Below, piece by piece: positions 59,301 through 64,000 of a stretch of DNA of 64,000 nt (within the stretch, counting starts at the first letter, position 1; each line of letters opens with the position of its first letter). This DNA is from Ridgeia piscesae. Its lineage: Eukaryota; Annelida; Polychaeta; Sabellida; Siboglinidae. Below the pieces are notes generated by a model. That model was given only the letters and a program-made list of their open reading frames with translations, had not been told where the DNA came from and ran no database searches. The translations under genes were made by a program, and so were the position numbers. The stretch is taken from contig JAODUO010000030.1 of NCBI GenBank assembly GCA_025642075.2, positions 715,452-779,451 of the forward strand, written 5' to 3'.

Positions 59301-59540
59301 GGAGACTGAGACTTACCCACGCCTCCACCTGCTCTCACTCCCACGTACAGGTGGAAGATGTAGCACTGAAACACACAAGTGTCAGTGTCAGCAACACACG
59401 CTCATTGTGGTCATATTTAATAATATTAATAATAATGTTTTATTTCAGACATATGTTCATAAAATAAAATAAAAATACAAGAATATTTATACACATGAAA
59501 TTTATAAAAAGATGGTTAAATATACATGTGTGTGTATATA

Positions 59541-59584
<44 letters not shown>

Positions 59585-61900
59585 AATTCACAATTTAGGC
59601 AAAATCATTACATTGGTGCTGTTATGAGAATGACTTAATCTAACATTGCTCCCAGTAACTATAAAAGCAATTTCGAAAATTTTACAACTAATCAAATTAA
59701 ATAACATGTTAACATTCACAAGCAACCAGGTTATGGTGATGCTAGAAATTTGATTTTTTTTGCGAAATTAATCTGAAATAAGATGCGTGACAACCGAGAT
59801 GGCTGAGACAGTGGACAGACCCTGTGTGGCTGGACTCACAGTGAACATGTCCTGACACTTGTAGTCGTCCTCCCCGTCCTCCCCCTTGTTGTAGAACTTG
59901 CGGAAGAAGTTGAAGGCAATCACAGTGTAAATGTAGACCACAATACTCAACAACAGCACCGTCATGAGCAGCTGAAACACATGGTCACTCAGTGGTCACT
60001 TTGGTCAGTGGTATTACAGCATGTTTCCGAATGCAATGGTCCAGTCCATGTGGGACCATTTATAAGACTGCATATATTTGCACAGGTGAAAAACTAAATG
60101 TTATTTAAAAAACAACAGACCAAATTGTCAGCATTTGTAATAATGAAATTTTTAGTTATAATCTTCAAGGTGTTTTAATATGTTTTCAGTTGAATGCTGT
60201 GCAATTTTACATTACTATCCAGCTTTGATGCTGTCAATCTCTAAACACGAATTCAGATCAACAACTCACAGTACAATTTAATTACACAGATGATACTAAT
60301 ATCATTGTAAAACTAACTTTTTTAATGTGATCCTTATAATTGCAACTGTCAAATTGTCTCTTCATGTCTCAATTGCCACAACATGATTCAATCCCTGTCA
60401 GATGATACAGTCCCTGTCAGACGATACATTCCCTGTCAGACGATTCAATCCCTGTCACATGATTCAATCCCTGTCACATGATTCAATCCCTGTCACATGA
60501 TTCAATCCCTGTCACATGATTCAATCCCTGTCAGACGATTCAATCCCTGTCACATGATTCAATCCCTGTCACATGATTCAATCCCTATCAGATGATATAA
60601 TCCCTGTCAGATGATTCAATCCCTGTCAGATGATACAATCCCTGTCAGATGATATAATCCCTGTCAGCTGATTCAATCCCTGTCAGATGATATAACCCCT
60701 GTCAGATGATTCAATCCCTGTCAGATGATTCAATCCCTGTCAGATGATATAACCCCTGTCAGATGATTCAATCCCTGTCTGATAATTCAATCCATGTCAG
60801 ATGATTCAATCCCTGTCTGATAATTCAATCCATGTCAGATGATTCAATCCCTGTCTGATAATTCAATCCATGTCAGATGATTCAATCCCTGTCTGTTGAT
60901 TCAATCTATGTCAGATGATTCAATCCCTGTCAGTTGATTCAATCCATGTCAGATGATTCAATTCCTGTCACATGATTCAATCCCTGTCACATGATTCAAT
61001 CACATGAGAGAAGGTTATCCACCATACAATTACACAGCGGGTGTCCAATATACATCACTAACTTATCAAGAGTCTACAGTTTGACATAGTAAATGACTAA
61101 ACAAACTACATCCATCAACGATAACCTAGTGGCTCCACCTATGTGTGTACCTGGCGGCCGTTGTGTGTCACAGACTGAAGGATGGTTCCAAGAGTCTTGA
61201 AGCAAGAAGCGACATCGAGGAGGTGGACAGCGAAGAAGAAGTAGTTGAAGTGACCCATCACAGAGAAGGTGAAGTACCAGGCGGTGTAGAGGAACGACTG
61301 CAACCACAGACAGGAAACTCACAACCTTATCTCCATCACACAAGAGCTCTGCTGTTTCTTTAATGAGAAAACATCCCCTGTCAAATACTTTGTGTGATCT
61401 CAAACGTATTTTGAATAGCATTTCCAACTTCAAAAAGGCTACTTTCGAACTCCAAAAATGGGTTAACATTTTAAGATGTTAACAGAACATTATTTTAAAA
61501 TCTTTAATAGCTGCTATGTTTTTGTTACGCAATGGTTGTAATTATGCATATAAGATAACAATGAGAGACATGACGACTCACGTTGTCAGTGAAGATGATG
61601 CCCCACTTCCAGAACTCATACTGCCAGTCAACGTTCCTGAAGAATGCTGGCAGGATGGACGACTCGTCAGACTTGAGACTGGTGAGAGCGCCACTCTCCA
61701 TGTTGAGCAGGGTTGTGATCTGGTCGTAGTCGTACTGCTCCGAGTACCTGTTACGTACCTACGACACAAATACACACCTTAGTGTCACCTGTACTGGAGA
61801 CACACACAAACACACGTCAGTCAGTCAGTGTTACCTGAATACGATACACACAGACACACACACAAACACACACACACACACACAGACAAATACACACACA

Positions 61901-61964
<64 letters not shown>

Positions 61965-63170
61965 CACCAATGTTACCTGCTTTGGATACCTATGTGCTTA
62001 TTTAGCCAATTTATTTTTTATATTGTGAATTTCCTGGTGGCAAATTAGGCCAGGTTTATGGGTCTTCCTGTAGGCACCGTCAACTGCACAGAATCAACAA
62101 AACAGAAATGGAGAATAACAAAAGTGATAAGTTCTTGTTAGTTTATCAAGAAATAATATTATTGCCCAAATTTGTATAAAAACTACTAGCTACAATGGAC
62201 ACCAACTGACCTTCTTTTTGACAAACTTGTCCCAGTACTTGTCGGGGAATGACTTGGTGCTGATGACAAGTTTGTCCCAGTGTCCACGGATGTCATCGTC
62301 TCCAGGCTGCTCCGCAATCCACATGCCGTCAAACTCAAGACTGCGACACACTTCCTTTTCTCGCTTGAACACCACCAGCGGCACCTACAGGCAGACGTGG
62401 CAATTATTTATACTGCAATTTTACAGTCAGGCTGTGCAATTTAACATTGGTATCAGCCTACATACTCTTTAAATAATTTTTATATAATGTTTACATTATT
62501 TCATTTACATTACAAAGTTAATGATTAGCCACACAAAATATAGAAACCTGACACCGGCACCGAGTGCATTGTTATGTATAAATATTGTGTTAATGTAGTT
62601 CTCAAAAAACAATGCTTAACATAACAAATTGTCAGGTGTTCTAGCTGGTGATGACTCAAAATGCCCTTCATTCGCCAATAAGCCTTAAGGAACGATGATA
62701 TAATGCAATGGATATACATGAACCAGTAATGTGAGGAAGTATTAAGCAATGATAAGGGAAGGTGATGGATGTGTATATGCATGAACTAGTAACGTGAGGA
62801 AGTATTTAGCAATGATGAGAGCTTGCAATGGATGTGTACATAGATGAACTAGTAACTTGAGGAAGTATTAAGCAATGATTAGAGCTTGCAATGGATGTGT
62901 ACATATATGAAGTAGTCAGTTGAGGAAGTATTAAGATGAGAGAATGCGATGGATGTGTGTCTGTGCACTAACTAGTACCTTGAGGAAGTAGTAGGCGACC
63001 ATGAGAGAGAATGAGATGGCCGTGTGTAGCAAGGCTATGCCACGTAACAGTGGTGACAGATAGCTGATGTGGTCTGGCATTGTCACCCACTCCAGCATGC
63101 TGTCGTCATTGTCACCGCCCTCCGTTGCGTCGTCCCCAGCCGTGTCCTCATCGGGGATAGAGTTGTGCAC
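53213..63170 (-). CDS. Ryanodine receptor, C-terminal channel domain (eleven exons, partial)
   Basis: The intracellular Ca2+ release channel of the sarco/endoplasmic reticulum. Minus-strand exons in transcript order are 63170-62979, 62384-62211, 61758-61582, 61297-61151, 59971-59840, 59365-59317, 58784-58677, 56201-56137, 55688-55588, 54965-54914 and 53311-53213. They join in phase to 431 codons and a stop. Recognised parts are the luminal acidic loop, S2, S3-S4, S5 ([11 protein letters not shown]), pore helix and filter ([13 protein letters not shown]), S6 ([18 protein letters not shown]), the C-terminal zinc site (CFICGIG...ETHIQKEH) and the end [17 protein letters not shown]3 receptors are excluded by these motifs. 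The filter has Val where most family members have Ile. Upstream exons lie beyond the window. Several introns consist largely of minisatellites. Confidence 0.96.
53683..54590. repeat. 36-bp minisatellite, ~25 copies, nearly identical
   Basis: The unit is TATATTTATCTTGTCCCATG + TTCCCTACTGTAGGGC, in the last RyR intron. Only about four units carry a single substitution (TTTGTC twice, TATCTATC twice). Each contains the hairpin-forming CCCTAC-T-GTAGGG. The 377- and 351-codon ORFs across it arise because 36 is divisible by three and are not genes. Confidence 0.97.
54914..54965 (-). CDS. RyR exon: C-terminal segment
   Basis: 52 nt. It encodes [17 protein letters not shown], matching human FFLMYLINKDETEHTGQ. 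The donor is CAG|GTAAGT. Confidence 0.96.
55081..55335 (-). mobile_element. tRNA-derived SINE
   Basis: On the minus strand the head has GGTAGAGCTCTGGACAG and a B-box-like GGGGTTCAATTCC. This is followed by a CTTTGGAAGAGACACTAAAT segment like the central domain of several invertebrate SINE families (CTTTGGGCAAGGCACTTAA type). The tail is not clear. Confidence 0.55.
55588..55688 (-). CDS. RyR exon: C-terminal zinc-binding domain
   Basis: 101 nt. It encodes [20 protein letters not shown] and [13 protein letters not shown]. The Cys pair in CFIC and the two His in ETHIQKEH are those of the RyR C2H2 zinc site. Confidence 0.96.
56137..56201 (-). CDS. RyR exon: cytosolic end of S6
   Basis: 65 nt. 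It encodes [20 protein letters not shown], the S6 cytoplasmic extension. The acceptor GGTTGCAG lies about 20 bases from a minisatellite; the donor is GAG|GTGAGT. Confidence 0.96.
56208..57200. repeat. 29-bp minisatellite with 58-bp dimers
   Basis: About 34 copies of a unit with CAGTGAGACGTCATTACACC. From about 56240 to 56760 two unit types alternate (one ending CAATTTAAGT, the other CAACCTCAGC/CAGCCTCAGT), making a 58-bp higher-order repeat. After 56760 single units and a 45-bp AACAGCCAGTCGG variant appear. In transcript orientation it lies next to the acceptor of the exon at 56201. Confidence 0.93.
57430..58676 (-). repeat. Splice-donor minisatellite from the RyR S6 exon, ~37 copies
   Basis: The 35-bp unit on the minus strand is TTATCATCATCCTGCTCACC + ATCATCCAGG + GTAAG. 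It equals the last 30 bases of the S6 exon plus the first five of its intron, with two substitutions from the exon. A 32-bp variant lacks one ATC. Every unit keeps CAGG|GTAAGTT. Units near the exon are near identical; those at 57430-57780 are diverged. Confidence 0.96.
58677..58784 (-). CDS. RyR exon: filter end and S6 helix
   Basis: 108 nt. It encodes [16 protein letters not shown] and [20 protein letters not shown]. The donor is CAGG|GTAAGT. The last 30 bases plus GTAAG are the founder of the adjacent 35-bp satellite. Confidence 0.97.
59317..59365 (-). CDS. RyR exon: pore helix and selectivity filter
   Basis: Only 49 nt. It encodes [16 protein letters not shown] and the first base of the next Gly, so the filter is split between two exons. 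The motif reads GGGVGD against the usual GGGIGD. The donor is GTGG|GTAAGT. Confidence 0.95.
59538..59582. repeat. (TA)n microsatellite
   Basis: A TA run in a RyR intron. Confidence 0.9.
59840..59971 (-). CDS. RyR exon: S4-S5 linker and S5
   Basis: 132 nt. It encodes [20 protein letters not shown] (S5) and [20 protein letters not shown], ending DMFT. The donor is ACT|GTGAGT. Confidence 0.97.
60372..61008. repeat. 19-bp minisatellite, ~33 copies
   Basis: The unit is GATTCAATCCCTGTCAGAT with CACAT, CTGAT and ATATAA variants, in the RyR intron after the S3-S4 exon. The whole array begins 140 bases downstream of the donor. It does not resemble the exons. Confidence 0.93.
61151..61297 (-). CDS. 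RyR exon: S3 and S4 region
   Basis: 147 nt. It encodes [47 protein letters not shown]. The donor is CAG|GTACAC. Confidence 0.95.
61582..61758 (-). CDS. RyR exon: linker to S3 start
   Basis: 177 nt. It encodes [20 protein letters not shown] and ends [15 protein letters not shown], matching VKYQIWKFGVIFTDN of human RyR1. The donor is AAC|GTGAGT. Confidence 0.93.
61850..61967. repeat. (CA)n and (CACG)n microsatellites
   Basis: CACACA tract followed by about 17 copies of ACGC/GCAC tetranucleotide at 61898-61967. Confidence 0.95.
62211..62384 (-). CDS. RyR exon: S2-S3 cytosolic linker
   Basis: 174 nt. It encodes [38 protein letters not shown] and [10 protein letters not shown], a highly conserved ryanodine receptor segment. 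The donor is AAG|GTCAGT. Confidence 0.96.
62640..62960. repeat. ~60-bp degenerate repeat in RyR intron
   Basis: Four diverged copies of GTGAGGAAGTATTAAGCAAT...GCAATGGATGTGTACAT...GAACTAGTAA. The last copy runs to the donor region of the S2 exon, where ACTAGTACCTTGAGGAAGTA includes the splice donor and the first exon bases on the minus strand. Confidence 0.75.
62979..63170 (-). CDS. RyR exon: luminal acidic loop and S2
   Basis: 192 nt, phase 0 at both ends. It starts [14 protein letters not shown], an acidic and poorly conserved loop, followed by [19 protein letters not shown] and the S2 helix ending VAYYFLK. The donor is AAG|GTACTA. Confidence 0.93.
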
Positions 63171-63654
63171 CTACCACAGAGTGACAAATCTAAATACTTC
63201 ACTGTGAACAAGTCAACACGTATGAATGATTCTATTTCTGGTTGACACATCCATACACTTTCAGATATATATTAAAATAATTTTTTTAGATGTGAATATT
63301 AAAGTGATATATATAAACAGGCATACATATATGTGATTGTCTAGAAGAGGGAAAGAGTACTTCATTGTGTATGATACTGATTTTCTTTGTAATTTGTATA
63401 TATATATATATACACACACACACATACAAAATGACACATTTGAAACACTTTCAACTTATGTTTATATCTCTTTATAAAATATATATATTTTTATGTTTTT
63501 TATTTTCCATTACAAATATTTATAAGACATCTGACAAAGTTACTTTTCTTTGATGCAATGCTGCCTTGATTGTGCAATTAATCTTTTCGTTCTGACATTG
63601 ACGAAATAATGTTTCTTACATCCTAATATCTGAGTACTGCAGGTTGACTTAAAT

Positions 63655-64000
63655 GGAGGGAGACACTTACATGGTAGAGGAGTAGGAAGTTGATGTAGGT
63701 GGAGGGAGAGAGACTTACAGTAGAGGGGTAAGAAGATGATGTAGGTGGAGGGAGAGACTTACAGTAGAGGAGTAGGAAGTTGATGTAGGTGGAGGGAGAG
63801 AGACTTACAGTAGAGGAGTAGGAAGTTGATGTAGGTGGAGGGAGAGACTTACAGTAGAGGAGTAGGAAGTTGATGTAGGTGGAGGGAGAGAGACTTACAG
63901 TAGAGGAGTAGGAAGTTGATGTAGGTGGAGGGAGAGAGACTTACAGTAGAGGAGTAGGAAGTTGATGTAGGTGGAGGGAGAGAGACTTACAGTAGAGGAG
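63655..64000 (-). repeat. Splice-donor minisatellite from the RyR S1 exon, >7 copies
   Basis: The 44/46-bp unit on the minus strand contains ACCTACATCAACTTCCTACT + CCTCTACTGTAAGT and CTCTCTCCCTCC. The coding reading YINFLLLY matches the S1 end of ryanodine receptors (AINFILLFYKV in human), followed by a GTAAGT donor. The copy nearest the next exon (63661-63700) reads TACCAT|GTAAGT and would join in phase to VHNS. The array runs off the window; the exon body is presumably just beyond. Confidence 0.85.

Overview
The window is nuclear DNA from an animal, most likely a bilaterian invertebrate (a lophotrochozoan such as a mollusc is my guess, not shown). The signs are GT-AG introns of 0.3 to 6 kb, AT-rich intergenic DNA, many micro- and minisatellites, and metazoan genes. 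No bacterial-type genes, CRISPR or operons are present. Most long ORFs here are open only because tandem-repeat units are multiples of three.

Layout. 1-11.1 kb is repeat-rich DNA without recognised exons, including a ~2.2 kb tandem duplication. 11.1-18.06 kb (+) holds the last ten coding exons of WDR81 (397 codons, in phase, with stop). 19-23 kb is intergenic with simple repeats. 23.16-33.82 kb (+) is a complete ADF/cofilin gene whose first coding exon is only the ATG; its body is 145 more codons. 38.58-48.73 kb (+) is a second cofilin body with identical exon lengths (136, 133, 169 nt) and phases, for which no separate ATG exon was identified. 52.2-64 kb (-) is the 3' end of a ryanodine receptor gene: eleven exons, 431 codons, from just after S1 to the stop.

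The standout is a class of minisatellites built from splice junctions. In cofilin copy 2, about 125 copies of a 29/30-bp unit made of 8 intron bases plus the first 22 bases of exon 3 lie directly upstream of that exon. In the ryanodine receptor gene, about 37 copies of a 35-bp unit made of the last 30 bases of the S6 exon plus its donor lie directly downstream of it. A third array at the window edge repeats the end of the S1 exon with its donor. Each creates many potential duplicate splice sites; in cofilin the nearest four give in-frame 10-residue additions.

A second notable feature is the cofilin pair, which resembles C. elegans unc-60 (one Met-only exon shared by two alternative bodies). 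Other features include two piggyBac-like elements (one with a nested TIR element), a pogo/Tigger-like element, another MITE, tRNA-derived SINEs and several more minisatellites. All calls come from reading the sequence and remembered family features; no searches were run.
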